Assembly: GCA_045612885.1 (NCBI GenBank)
Contig: JAZKZZ010000007.1
Span: 1-37,236, forward strand
Source: RGIG6178 sp045612885
Lineage (GTDB): Bacteria > Bacillota_I > Bacilli_A > RFN20 > DUOF01
Length of the DNA: 37,236 bases
Reading direction: 5' to 3'
In this document: in pieces, positions 1 to 7,513 of the stretch
Numbering within the stretch: the first letter of the stretch is position 1
Layout of the letters: each line of letters begins with the position of its first letter
Notes under the pieces: model-generated
Databases searched by the model: none
The model's input: only the letters and a program-made list of their open reading frames with translations
What the model was told of the DNA's origin: nothing
Made by a program: the position numbers and the translations under genes

Positions 1-71
1 TGAATATTTAAGTTATTCTTTCCTTTAGTCCCAATCTCACCATATCGAATCATTATGTATTTAAATTCCAT
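1..71 (-). CDS. thiI: ThiI N-terminus, tRNA 4-thiouridine synthase (partial, runs off the window)
   Basis: Only the first 23 codons are present, read leftward from an ATG at 71. They contain RYGEIGTKGKN, which closely resembles the conserved start of ThiI, where an IRYGE..xKGKN segment opens the N-terminal ferredoxin-like domain. ThiI transfers sulfur to uridine 8 of tRNA and in some bacteria also serves thiamine synthesis. A good ribosome binding site (AGAAGGAGTG) lies just upstream at about 78-90. A hairpin-plus-T-run terminator separates the gene from khpA with almost no room for a promoter, so it probably depends on readthrough. The call rests on a short N-terminal match only; the rest of the gene is outside the window. 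Confidence 0.72.
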   Translation of the reverse strand, partial: MEFKYIMIRYGEIGTKGKNNLNI

Positions 72-90
72 ATTACTTCACTCCTTCTAA

Positions 91-120
91 ATAAAAATAG
101 ATGCTTGTGACATCTATTTT
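91..120 (-). terminator. Hairpin terminator overlapping the end of khpA
   Basis: A 10-bp perfect stem (AAAATAGATG at 94-103 pairing with CATCTATTTT at 111-120), a 7-nt loop and a T-rich 3' side when read on the minus strand. The khpA stop codon at 114-116 lies inside the stem. The thiI ribosome binding site begins immediately afterwards, so the element may act as an attenuator more than a full stop. Confidence 0.7.
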
Positions 121-362
121 CTTCCTTCAATTTTAACTCTAATTCTTTTGCTATTTAATTTAGCGCTAACATTAACTACTTCTCTAATAGCTTCTGCTAC
201 TACACCTTTTTTACCAATAAGACGAGCAACATCACTTTCATCACAATACACCATATAGGTAGAATCATGTAAATTCTCTTCATCAAGTAAGATGACTCTT
301 AGTCTATCTTTATATTCCACTAGTGGTGAAACTATATCAAGAATAATTTGCTCATATTTCAT
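114..362 (-). CDS. khpA: KhpA, small KH-domain RNA-binding protein
   Basis: An 82-residue protein consisting of a single KH domain. The signature GxxG loop is visible as IGKKG around residues 49-53, followed by the VVAEAIREVV helix. KhpA (YlqC in Bacillus) is a cytoplasmic RNA-binding protein that partners KhpB/Jag and affects cell division and growth. It lies directly behind rpsP as in most Gram-positive bacteria. Its ribosome binding site (AAAGGAGAA) falls within the last codons of rpsP, implying translational coupling. The usual following genes rimM and trmD are not here; thiI follows instead. Size and position fit the family well. Confidence 0.93.
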   Translation of the reverse strand: MKYEQIILDIVSPLVEYKDRLRVILLDEENLHDSTYMVYCDESDVARLIGKKGVVAEAIREVVNVSAKLNSKRIRVKIEGRK

Positions 363-367
363 AGTAA

Positions 368-658
368 CTATTCTCCTTTAGTTGTTTTAGCTGCTTTTTT
401 TGTTTCATGAAATTCTTTCATGATACCTGCATCTTTGAATAACTTTTTAACTGTATCTGATGGTTGAGCTCCTGTATTTAACCATTTTAATGCTACTTCC
501 TTATTTAAAGTTACTGTAGCAGGGTTAGTGTTAGGATTATAAGTTCCAACGATTTCTAAGAATCTTCCATCTCTAGGTGAACGTGAATCTGCTGCTACTA
601 CTCTATAAGAAGCATATTTATGTCTACCTGTTCTTGCTAATCTAATTTTTACTGCCAT
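368..658 (-). CDS. rpsP: 30S ribosomal protein S16
   Basis: A 96-residue protein opening MAVKIRLARTGRHKYASYRV, with the conserved RDGRFLEIVGTYNP segment near residues 30-43. Both are diagnostic of S16, which binds 16S rRNA and helps assemble the 30S subunit. The length is normal for the family. A GGAGGG ribosome binding site precedes the ATG at 658. A near-consensus sigma-A promoter (686-714) drives rpsP and khpA. The gene has been separated from ffh, its frequent upstream neighbour; here a SMI1/KNR4-like gene lies upstream on the same strand. Confidence 0.97.
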   Translation of the reverse strand: MAVKIRLARTGRHKYASYRVVAADSRSPRDGRFLEIVGTYNPNTNPATVTLNKEVALKWLNTGAQPSDTVKKLFKDAGIMKEFHETKKAAKTTKGE

Positions 659-685
659 ATTAATTTCCCTCCATTTACGCTAACA

Positions 686-714
686 AGTATAATACCATTT
701 TTCATACCTGTCAA
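686..714 (-). promoter_or_regulatory. Sigma-A type promoter for rpsP-khpA
   Basis: On the minus strand, TTGACA (709-714), a 17-nt spacer and TATACT (686-691): a perfect -35 box and a one-mismatch -10 box. Transcription would start near 679, giving a short leader before the rpsP start at 658. Confidence 0.85.
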
Positions 715-733
715 GCATTTTTGCTTTACACTT

Positions 734-1390
734 TTATTTTTTCTTTTTTAGTCCAGCCTTAGATGCAGCTTTACCTACACCTTTTCTAGCTTTTTCACTT
801 CTTTGTTTTCTTTCTTTGTTTTCTTTTACAATTTGTTCATGCAACTTTTTAGCTGCCTTTTTCATTTTCTCCTTTTCCTCTATTTTTTTTTTACCGCCTT
901 CAAGCATTCTAAAATAGAATCTAAACATTATTAAATCTTCAAAGAAAGCAAACTCTAACTTTTCTTTATTATAAATATCCATTAATGTGAATGATCCTTC
1001 TTCGTCTTCGTTGCTTTCAAAACAAATTATTCCACCATTATATTCGCCAATAATTAAAGTATTAGGCGCCAATTTCAATTTTTTTCTAGCATCTGTTTTA
1101 AAGTTTCTATAATATAAACTATTAACATTTTCCTTATCATCAAGAGAAAATAAGTTCATACCTGCTATTTGACCACCATTAGTAATAGTTAAAAACTCTA
1201 AATAATTAGTGCTTATAGAATTACCTAACTCTTGCTCTAATTCGTTTATTAATCCTTCATCTTCTTTTGTTATACCTTTATATAAAGTCAATCCTTCTGT
1301 TTTTCCTACAAGTTGTACAAAACATGAAAAATATGAACTCCCACTAGTTTTTTCTAATACTTCTGCTAAAGAAATTTCTTTTAGTGCCAT
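734..1390 (-). CDS. SMI1/KNR4-like (SUKH) protein with a basic tail
   Basis: A 218-residue protein. The start is taken at the ATG at 1390 (MALKEISL) because a GGGAGTG ribosome binding site sits just upstream; a longer in-frame start at 1438 has none. Residues about 45-150 show the SMI1/KNR4 pattern: an initial acidic helix (ELEQELG), then YLEFLTITNGG, a hydrophobic NLFSL strand, and TLIIGEYNGGIICF. Residues about 165-218 are extremely Lys/Arg-rich and probably helical, suggesting nucleic-acid or ribosome contact. SUKH proteins are known as immunity proteins for polymorphic toxins and also as housekeeping proteins. No toxin gene is adjacent, so immunity is not supported here. It has its own promoter (1410-1438). 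Confidence 0.75.
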   Translation of the reverse strand: MALKEISLAEVLEKTSGSSYFSCFVQLVGKTEGLTLYKGITKEDEGLINELEQELGNSISTNYLEFLTITNGGQIAGMNLFSLDDKENVNSLYYRNFKTDARKKLKLAPNTLIIGEYNGGIICFESNEDEEGSFTLMDIYNKEKLEFAFFEDLIMFRFYFRMLEGGKKKIEEKEKMKKAAKKLHEQIVKENKERKQRSEKARKGVGKAASKAGLKKKK

Positions 1391-1409
1391 TAATATCACT
1401 CCCGTTTCT

Positions 1410-1438
1410 ATTGTATTAATTTTAATAATATTAATCAA
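1410..1438 (-). promoter_or_regulatory. Promoter for the SMI1/KNR4-like gene
   Basis: On the minus strand, TTGATT (1433-1438), a 17-nt spacer and TACAAT (1410-1415), about 20 bp ahead of the chosen ATG at 1390. The opposite-facing trmFO start is 1529, so this 138-bp gap is a divergent promoter region. A weak plus-strand -10 (TATGAT, 1501-1506) may serve trmFO. Confidence 0.65.
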
Positions 1439-1528
1439 TATTTAAAGATTTGTTTTATCTATTTAATTTTTATTAATTTATAAAGATTTTTAAGTTTTTT
1501 TATGATAGACTCATTTCAAGGTGATTTT

Positions 1529-2815
1529 ATGAAGAAATGTATTAACGTTATTGGAGCAGGTTTAGCTGGATGTGAAGCAAGTTATCAAATTGCAAAAAGA
1601 GGCTTTAAAGTAAATTTATTTGAAATGAAACCTGCCAAAATGACTCCTGCACATCATAGTGAAAATTTTGGTGAATTAGTATGTTCTAACTCCTTAAAGA
1701 GTAAATCAATTGAAAATGCTTCAGGATTATTAAAAGAAGAAATGCAATTACTAGATAGTCTTATAATTAGAGCAGCTAAAGCAAGTGAAGTAAAAGCTGG
1801 ACAAGCACTTAGTGTGGATAGAGAACTATTTTCTAAATATATAACTGATGAAATAAATAACAATGAAAATATAACTGTCATAAATAAAGAAATCACCACT
1901 ATTCCAGAGGGCATTAATATCATCGCTACTGGCCCTTTAACCACTGATGATTTAAGTAAAGAAATAGCAAGATTATTAGATGAACAACATCTATATTTTT
2001 ATGATGCTTCTAGCCCAATTATAGAAACTAGCAGTATAAATTTTGATATTGCATTTAAAAAATCTCGCTATGACAAAGGTGATGCTGATTATATTAATTG
2101 TCCATTCACAAAAGAAGAATTTTTAAAGTTTTATGAAGAATTAGTAAATGCTACTAGAGTACCTCTTCATGACTTTGAAAAAGAAGTACATTTTGAAGCA
2201 TGTATGCCAATTGAAGTAATTGCAAAAAGAGGAATGAAATCTTTAACTTTTGGGCCTATGAAACCTGTAGGTTTAACTCCTCCAGACGGTAGTAAACCTT
2301 ATGCTGTTGTACAATTAAGACAAGATAATGCTATCGGTGATTTATATAATATTGTAGGTTTTCAAACCAATCTAACATTTAAAGAACAAGATCGAGTTTT
2401 CAAAATGATTCCTGGATTAGAAAATGCTAAAATTTATCGATATGGCGTGATGCATAGAAATACGTATATCAATGCACCTAAACATCTAAATAAATACATG
2501 CAACTAAAGAAACACGAAAACATCTTTTTTGCAGGACAATTAAGTGGTGTAGAAGGTTATATTGAATCCAGTGCAAGTGCAATTGTAGCAGCAATAAATG
2601 CTGTAAGATTAATTGAAAATAAACCTCTATTAGAATTACCTTTATCCACTGTTTTAGGAAGTTTAATAAACTATATTTGCAATGCTTCTGAAAAAGATTT
2701 TAGACCTATGAATTCTAACTATGGGATTATGGTTAATCGAAGTAAAGATAAATTAGAAATAGCTAATAAATCTTTACTAGATTTAAAAACTTGGAAGGAA
2801 GAAAACAATGAATAG
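1529..2815 (+). CDS. trmFO: TrmFO, folate-dependent tRNA (uracil-54-C5)-methyltransferase
   Basis: A 428-residue flavoprotein that makes ribothymidine 54 in tRNA using methylenetetrahydrofolate and FAD. The dinucleotide-binding motif GAGLAG is at residues 9-14. The conserved cysteine segment ELVCSNSLKSKS (C52) and EACMPIE (C225) match the two functionally important cysteines of the family, and a typical C-terminal FAD-binding segment (FAGQLSGVEGYIESSASA) is present. The ATG at 1529 is chosen over the in-frame 1502 start because AAGGTG lies 5-6 nt upstream of it. The stop overlaps the xerC start by 8 nt, reproducing the trmFO-xerC pair found across Bacillota. Confidence 0.97.
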   Translation: MKKCINVIGAGLAGCEASYQIAKRGFKVNLFEMKPAKMTPAHHSENFGELVCSNSLKSKSIENASGLLKEEMQLLDSLIIRAAKASEVKAGQALSVDRELFSKYITDEINNNENITVINKEITTIPEGINIIATGPLTTDDLSKEIARLLDEQHLYFYDASSPIIETSSINFDIAFKKSRYDKGDADYINCPFTKEEFLKFYEELVNATRVPLHDFEKEVHFEACMPIEVIAKRGMKSLTFGPMKPVGLTPPDGSKPYAVVQLRQDNAIGDLYNIVGFQTNLTFKEQDRVFKMIPGLENAKIYRYGVMHRNTYINAPKHLNKYMQLKKHENIFFAGQLSGVEGYIESSASAIVAAINAVRLIENKPLLELPLSTVLGSLINYICNASEKDFRPMNSNYGIMVNRSKDKLEIANKSLLDLKTWKEENNE

Positions 2816-3686
2816 TGTGTATCTAGAAGATTTTTATAATTATATATCTAGCCAAAAACGTTATTCTAATAACACTCTTTTAGCATACCAAAAAGATTTG
2901 ACTTTGTTTTTTGATTTTATCAAAAAAGAAAATATCGCCAAAATAGACCATGTTATCATTCAAAGTTATCTATCTTCACTCTATTTGAAAAATCAATCTA
3001 CAACTACAATTTCTAGAAAATTATCATCAATTAAAAGCTATGCTAAATATCTTAGTAAATTCAAAGGAATAAATTGTGATTTTTTAGATAAAATTTCAAT
3101 ACCAAAAAGACAAAAACATCTTCCTGAATATCTTCATAAAGAAGAATTAGATAAACTATTAAATTTACCATTAAATAACTTCTTAAATATTCGTAATGCT
3201 TTAATAATTAATTTGTTATATTCAACAGGGATGAGATTATCAGAATTAACTAATCTTAAAATAGCGGATTATAACCCAAATGAAAATGTTTTTAGAATAA
3301 TTGGTAAAGGCAATAAAGAAAGATTGGTTATTTTTTCAAATCGCACAAAATATCTAATAGATTTGTATTTAAAGGAAAGAAAAGATACTGTATCACCTTA
3401 TTTACTTCTAAATAAGAATAATGATCAACTTTCCAATCGAGGTGTTGAACTTATCTTAACTAAACTTTCTAAGCAATATCTTGGTCATGATAAGTTACAT
3501 CCCCATATGTTAAGACATACATATGCAACAAAATTATTGAATAATGGGATAGATTTGCGTACGCTTCAAGAATTGTTAGGACACACCAATTTGAATGCCA
3601 CTCAAATATACACACATATTGCCAAAGAAGAATTAACAGAACTGTATTCTAATTTTCATCCTCTTGGGGATAACATGGACCAATAA
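2808..3686 (+). CDS. xerC: XerC/XerD-type tyrosine recombinase
   Basis: A 292-residue site-specific recombinase, the usual length for XerC/D, which resolve chromosome dimers at dif sites. An N-terminal SAM-like core-binding domain (residues about 1-90) is followed by the catalytic domain. All catalytic residues are visible: R143 (STGMRLSEL), K167 (GKGNKERL), H233 and R236 (HPHMLRHTYA), H259 (LLGHTN) and the nucleophile Y268 (TQIYTHI). It overlaps trmFO by 8 nt and its ribosome binding site (GGAAGGAAG) lies inside trmFO. Position directly after trmFO argues for XerC over XerD or an integrase. hslVU and codY, which follow xerC in many relatives, are absent here. Confidence 0.93.
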   Translation: MNSVYLEDFYNYISSQKRYSNNTLLAYQKDLTLFFDFIKKENIAKIDHVIIQSYLSSLYLKNQSTTTISRKLSSIKSYAKYLSKFKGINCDFLDKISIPKRQKHLPEYLHKEELDKLLNLPLNNFLNIRNALIINLLYSTGMRLSELTNLKIADYNPNENVFRIIGKGNKERLVIFSNRTKYLIDLYLKERKDTVSPYLLLNKNNDQLSNRGVELILTKLSKQYLGHDKLHPHMLRHTYATKLLNNGIDLRTLQELLGHTNLNATQIYTHIAKEELTELYSNFHPLGDNMDQ

Positions 3687-3687
3687 C

Positions 3688-3715
3688 TTGACTATTGAGA
3701 TTTTTAATATATAAT
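3688..3715 (+). promoter_or_regulatory. Strong promoter for the orphan gene at 3749
   Basis: TTGACT (3688-3693), a 16-nt spacer and a perfect TATAAT (3710-3715), starting two bases after the xerC stop codon. It gives a 5' leader of about 27 nt with a GAGGGG ribosome binding site. The following gene is therefore an independent transcription unit. Confidence 0.75.
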
Positions 3716-3748
3716 ATTAGTATACGAGATGTGAGGGGATGAGTAGTT

Positions 3749-5512
3749 ATGGCAACAGAACCAAGATACACAAAGAAGACATTGACATCTTTAAAGCAAA
3801 TTTTTACTGATAGAAAAGATGAAATTTTGTCTGCATATTATGGTGGCGACTCTAAAACTGCTAGAAAAAAAATAAATAATATTATTGATCAAATCAATAA
3901 AATGATTGATTCATTCAGTACTATTGATAAAGTTCAAGAAACTGCTACTTTAAACGCGATGTTAAAGGATTTTGTTAATAGTTCTCCTATTATTAATGGT
4001 TCAGCTAAGTCAACAAAAACGCAAGGCAAGAACCTAGTTAAATCTGCTAAAAATTCTATTTCATATTCTAAATTATTGTCAAAAGAGGTTATGAGATTTG
4101 GTTCTTCCTATACTGGAACAGACCAAGCAAAAATAATCCTTGCGCCTTACCAAAATAAAATTTACGCCTATAACACTCTAATAACGCATACAATCAATGG
4201 TACTTTAGATAAAGCAAGTGAAGAAGATATTGTGACAATGCGAAAAGGTTTTTTCCCTGACAATCCTAGAATGAAATCAAAAGATGTTATCTCTAGTTTA
4301 AAAGAAAAATCTTTAGATACTATAGTTAATGAATACAACAACTATCTTGATAACACAGTTTTAAAAGATCCTAATGTTCTTACTATTGCTAAAATGCAAA
4401 ATTTAGATAGATTAGCTCATGGTAGCAATCACTCTTTGAAGAACACTTTATTACTAACACTAATGCCTGTACTAACAATTCTAGGTATGCTCCCTGGATT
4501 TCCTCTACAAAATGCTGATTTTCAAACAATCATGCAACATATACTTGAAGTTATTTTACCATCAATAGTAATTACTGAGGCGGTAGCGGGAGGTATTTCT
4601 GCTGCAACCACATTACCTGGCTCTCTTAAAGTAAATAAAACTAACAAAAAAATGTTAGAGTTGAATTTAAAACAAATGAATAAAGTTTTTGAACTGATTA
4701 AAGAAAATCAACCAACTCAAGAAAAAGATAAATATCAATGTATTGAGGAAATTAATAAAAAATTAAGGGAAGAAAAAATTCCACTTCAAATTGATGAAAA
4801 TGATTACAAAGTTTTAAGTGTAGTAGAAAATAATATCCAAGATAATCCTTTATCTGTTAGTAGATCTACAAAAAGACAAGAGTCAAAAAATAGAAGAGCT
4901 GCAGAAAAAGCATTGATGAAAGATCCAGTCAAGTATAGAGGATTAGCCGCTGAAATCTTATCTCCTGTATATCAAGAAATTAGCGAATTGGGAGAAGGCA
5001 AAGCTCTTGATAATCTTATGTCAATACTAAATCCAAATGGAATTTTATCTGAAGATGGTGCTACAAAGGTAGTAACTACAGTGTCTACGCCTAAATCGTC
5101 TTCCCCTACAAATACTAGAAAGACAAAAACTAGGACAGCTCCTAAGCCTAAGAAAGTGCGAGGAAAAGTTGAGGTCGAAGATATGGAAGGTTATGACGAT
5201 GTAGTTGATGCATTGAAAGATAAATCAGAAAATAATGTTCAATATAACTTACAAACTAAGAAAAGACTTGCTAAGAAAAGTATGTTGGAATGTAAAATTA
5301 AGATTATGAAGACGAAGTATGATTTATCTGATGAAGAAGCCTTAAGCATTATGGATTTGATAGAACAAAAAATCAATAAAGAAAATTTCAATGGTGGACC
5401 TATTACTCATGAGCCAACTGGAACAGTAATTGAAGTTTCAGATTTAAAAAGAGGTAAGCCAGAAACCCCAAAAAAGCCAAAGACTACTATAATTAACATT
5501 GGAAAAAAATAA
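3749..5512 (+). CDS. Unknown 587-residue protein with two central hydrophobic segments
   Basis: I do not recognise this family. The protein is highly charged and mostly helical in appearance. An N-terminal Lys-rich region (about 1-115) is followed by a mixed region (116-225) and two adjacent hydrophobic segments at about 231-253 (contains LLLTLMPVLTILGML) and 262-289 (contains ILPSIVITEAVAGG), which could form a membrane hairpin. Another charged helical region covers about 300-420, a Thr/Ser/Pro/Lys-rich linker about 443-475, and a C-terminal charged region about 476-587 ending in KPKTTIINIGKK. There is no signal peptide. A possible picture is a membrane-anchored protein with large cytoplasmic N- and C-terminal parts. 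It sits between xerC and rpsB with its own promoter and terminator. Phage structural (scaffold or portal-like) origin was considered but no phage neighbour supports it. Confidence 0.8.
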   Translation: MATEPRYTKKTLTSLKQIFTDRKDEILSAYYGGDSKTARKKINNIIDQINKMIDSFSTIDKVQETATLNAMLKDFVNSSPIINGSAKSTKTQGKNLVKSAKNSISYSKLLSKEVMRFGSSYTGTDQAKIILAPYQNKIYAYNTLITHTINGTLDKASEEDIVTMRKGFFPDNPRMKSKDVISSLKEKSLDTIVNEYNNYLDNTVLKDPNVLTIAKMQNLDRLAHGSNHSLKNTLLLTLMPVLTILGMLPGFPLQNADFQTIMQHILEVILPSIVITEAVAGGISAATTLPGSLKVNKTNKKMLELNLKQMNKVFELIKENQPTQEKDKYQCIEEINKKLREEKIPLQIDENDYKVLSVVENNIQDNPLSVSRSTKRQESKNRRAAEKALMKDPVKYRGLAAEILSPVYQEISELGEGKALDNLMSILNPNGILSEDGATKVVTTVSTPKSSSPTNTRKTKTRTAPKPKKVRGKVEVEDMEGYDDVVDALKDKSENNVQYNLQTKKRLAKKSMLECKIKIMKTKYDLSDEEALSIMDLIEQKINKENFNGGPITHEPTGTVIEVSDLKRGKPETPKKPKTTIINIGKK

Positions 5513-5513
5513 A

Positions 5514-5537
5514 CGTATCGCATGATACGTTTTTTTA
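5514..5537 (+). terminator. Rho-independent terminator after the orphan gene
   Basis: Perfect 7-bp stem ACGTATC / GATACGT with a GCAT loop and a run of seven T, directly after the stop codon at 5512. It isolates the orphan gene from the rpsB operon. Confidence 0.88.
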
Positions 5538-5563
5538 TTTTATATTATTAATATAAATATCAG

Positions 5564-5592
5564 TTGCAATCTATTTTTCTTTATGTTAGAAT
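5564..5592 (+). promoter_or_regulatory. Promoter of the rpsB-tsf operon
   Basis: TTGCAA (5564-5569), a 17-nt spacer and TAGAAT (5587-5592), with TG one base ahead of the -10 box (extended -10). Transcription should begin near 5599, leaving a leader of about 130 nt before the rpsB ATG at 5729, long for this compact genome. Confidence 0.78.
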
Positions 5593-5595
5593 ACC

Positions 5596-5728
5596 ATCGG
5601 CTTGTTTGAAAAGCCAAAATACACACATCAATAAATTTACTTTCAAGTGCTTCTTGGCAATGGTGCCCTTATAAGAAGTGGAAGTAAGGGTTGATGGAGG
5701 AAAAAACAAAAGAAAGGAGCCTACAAGA
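5596..5728 (+). promoter_or_regulatory. Structured rpsB mRNA leader, possible autoregulatory element
   Basis: The leader first holds a small hairpin (GGCTT...AAGCC, about 5599-5615). Further on are two interleaved complementary pairs: CTTCTT 5650-5655 with AAGAAG 5673-5678, and CCCTTA 5666-5671 with TAAGGG 5685-5690. Their order is that of an H-type pseudoknot with loops of 10, 1 and 6 nt. Ribosomal protein operons often carry such leaders as binding sites for the encoded protein, here S2. The structure is read from the sequence by eye; the regulatory role is inference. The rpsB ribosome binding site (AAAGGAG, 5713-5719) lies about 23 nt beyond the pseudoknot. Confidence 0.5.
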
Positions 5729-6565
5729 ATGGCAGAAGAAACAATGGAAAGTTTAGTAACTGAATCAGCTCCAGTTATTACAACAAGAAAATTATTAGAA
5801 GCTGGTGTTCACTTTGGACACAAAACAGGACGTTGGAATCCTAAAATGAAAAAGTATATTTACACAGCAAGAAATGGAATATACATTATTGATTTAGAAA
5901 AGTCAGCAGCATTAATTGAAACTGCATATAGCGCTTTAAAGAAAATCGCTGAAGACGGAGGTAAAGTTTTATTTGTTGGAACAAAGAGAACTAGCCAAGA
6001 AATTATTAGAGAAGAAGCTTTAAGAAGTGGATCATTCTACGTAACTAACAGATGGTTAGGTGGAACAATGACTAATTTCAAAACTCTTCAAAAAAGTATT
6101 AGAAGATTAAAAGAAATTGAAAAAATGGAAGAAGATGGAACATTTGAAGTATTACCTAAGATTGAAGTTATCGGTTTAAGAAAAGAAGCTGAAAAGTTAG
6201 AAAAGAACTTAGGTGGACTTAAAGAAATGAGAAAAGTTCCTAATGCAATATTCGTTGTAGATTCACGTGTTGATCACAATGCAGTATTAGAAGCTAGAAA
6301 ATTAAATATACCTGTATTTGGTATCGCTGATACTAACAGTGATCCAGATGATTTAGATTATGTAATCCCTGGAAATGACGATGCTAGCAAATCAGTTAAA
6401 TTACTAGTTAGCGTAATGGCTGATGCTATCGTTGAAGCTAGAGGTGGAGAAACAGTAGTTGCATATACTCCAGATGCTGAAGGTGAAGTATCTATGAATG
6501 ATGCTTTAAATGAAGAAAATAAAACTGAAGAAAATAAAGAAACTAATAACGTAGTTAGTGAATAA
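5729..6565 (+). CDS. rpsB: 30S ribosomal protein S2
   Basis: A 278-residue S2 protein. The ATG at 5729 (MAEETMESL) is chosen because AAAGGAG lies 9 nt upstream; the longer in-frame start at 5678 would run through the structured leader. Diagnostic segments include LLEAGVHFGHKTGRWNPKMK, FVGTKRTSQEII, TNRWLGGTMTNF and VPGND-like VIPGNDDASKSV. S2 binds late in 30S assembly and is needed for S1 or mRNA docking. The C-terminal tail after about residue 250 is acidic, Asn/Glu-rich and low-complexity, longer than in Bacillus. tsf follows after 14 nt, the near-universal rpsB-tsf pair. Confidence 0.97.
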   Translation: MAEETMESLVTESAPVITTRKLLEAGVHFGHKTGRWNPKMKKYIYTARNGIYIIDLEKSAALIETAYSALKKIAEDGGKVLFVGTKRTSQEIIREEALRSGSFYVTNRWLGGTMTNFKTLQKSIRRLKEIEKMEEDGTFEVLPKIEVIGLRKEAEKLEKNLGGLKEMRKVPNAIFVVDSRVDHNAVLEARKLNIPVFGIADTNSDPDDLDYVIPGNDDASKSVKLLVSVMADAIVEARGGETVVAYTPDAEGEVSMNDALNEENKTEENKETNNVVSE

Positions 6566-6579
6566 TGGAGGAAAATAAC

Positions 6580-7464
6580 ATGTCAACAATGGAATTAATT
6601 AAAACTTTAAGAGATCGTACTGGTGCTGGTTTAACAGATTGTAAAAAAGCTTTAACTGAATGTAATAATGATTTAGAAAAAGCTACAGACTGGTTGAGAG
6701 AAAAAGGTATTGCTAAGGCTGCTAAAAAAGCTGATAGAATAGCTGCTGAAGGTTTAACTACTATCGTTACTGATGGTAACTATGGATTAATCTGTGAAGT
6801 TAACTCTGAAACAGATTTCGTTGCTAAGAACGACAAATTTATTAATTTTGTAAATACTATCGCTAAAGCTATGTTAGATGCTAAAGCTAATAACTTAGAC
6901 GAAGGTTTAGCTGCTGCTTGTGAAGGTGCTACTGTTGCTGATTATATCGTAAGTAACACTGCTACTATCGGTGAAAAATTAAGTCTTAGAAGAATCGCTT
7001 TAGTAACTAAAAATGACAATGATTCATTTGGTTCTTATTTACACATGGGTGGTAAAATTGGAACATTATGTGTATTAGCTAACACTAATAATGCTGAGAT
7101 TGCTAAAGATGTTGCTATGCATGTTGCTGCAATTAACCCTAGTTATGTAAATCCTAGTGATATTCCTACTGACGAGATTGAAAAAGAAAGACATATCCAA
7201 GCTATGGCTGCTCAAAACGATGAAAAATTAAAAGATAAGCCTGCTGCTGCGTTAGAAAAGATTCTTGATGGAAAGATTAATAAATGGAAGAGCGAAATCA
7301 GTTTAACTGAACAACCATTTGTTAAAGATCCAGGAACTAGCGTTGGTAAATATGTTGCTCAATATGGAGCTAATGTAGCTACTTTCGTTAGATACGCTGT
7401 TGGTGAAGGATTACAAAAAAGAGAAGAAAATTTTGCTGAAGAAGTTGCAAAGCAAACTAAATAA
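6580..7464 (+). CDS. tsf: Elongation factor Ts
   Basis: A 294-residue guanine-nucleotide exchange factor for EF-Tu. The N-terminal UBA-like domain carries MELIKTLRDRTGAGLTDCKK and the core has the EF-Ts signature around CEVNSETDFVAKND. The ATG at 6580 is chosen because TGGAGG lies 8 nt upstream; a more upstream in-frame ATG at 6565 overlaps the rpsB stop and has no such site. Length and layout are normal. It forms a two-gene unit with rpsB, closed by a terminator at 7471-7496. Confidence 0.97.
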   Translation: MSTMELIKTLRDRTGAGLTDCKKALTECNNDLEKATDWLREKGIAKAAKKADRIAAEGLTTIVTDGNYGLICEVNSETDFVAKNDKFINFVNTIAKAMLDAKANNLDEGLAAACEGATVADYIVSNTATIGEKLSLRRIALVTKNDNDSFGSYLHMGGKIGTLCVLANTNNAEIAKDVAMHVAAINPSYVNPSDIPTDEIEKERHIQAMAAQNDEKLKDKPAAALEKILDGKINKWKSEISLTEQPFVKDPGTSVGKYVAQYGANVATFVRYAVGEGLQKREENFAEEVAKQTK

Positions 7465-7470
7465 AATTAA

Positions 7471-7496
7471 GATACTCTTAGGAGTATCTTTTTTTT
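7471..7496 (+). terminator. Terminator between tsf and pyrH
   Basis: Stem GATACTC / GAGTATC with a TTAG loop followed by a T-run, seven bases after the tsf stop. pyrH starts only 17 bp later, so there is no room for a separate promoter; readthrough or partial termination is likely. Confidence 0.85.
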
Positions 7497-7513
7497 ACTA
7501 ATGGAGGGGTAAT

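Noticed and set aside
715..733. Small hairpin (AGCA....TGCT) after the SMI1/KNR4-like gene as a terminator.
   Set aside because: Stem is only four to five AT-rich pairs without a T-run, and it overlaps the rpsP -35 box.
734..1390. Polymorphic toxin immunity gene.
   Set aside because: No toxin, secretion or recombination gene adjoins it; neighbours are core translation genes.
1209..1445. Plus-strand open frame of 78 codons opposite the SMI1/KNR4-like gene.
   Set aside because: Antisense to a gene with recognisable domain, promoter and ribosome binding site; no upstream signals of its own.
2808..3686. The tyrosine recombinase as an integrase of a mobile element carrying the orphan gene at 3749.
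   Set aside because: It is coupled to trmFO in the standard core order and has XerC length. No attachment-site repeats, tRNA target or other mobile genes are visible.
5694..5756. Short reading frame MEEKTKERSLQEWQ... starting in the rpsB leader and overlapping the rpsB start out of frame.
   Set aside because: The AAGGG ahead of its ATG is only about 3 nt away, too close for efficient initiation, and the frame is only 20 codons. A leader peptide remains possible but unsupported.
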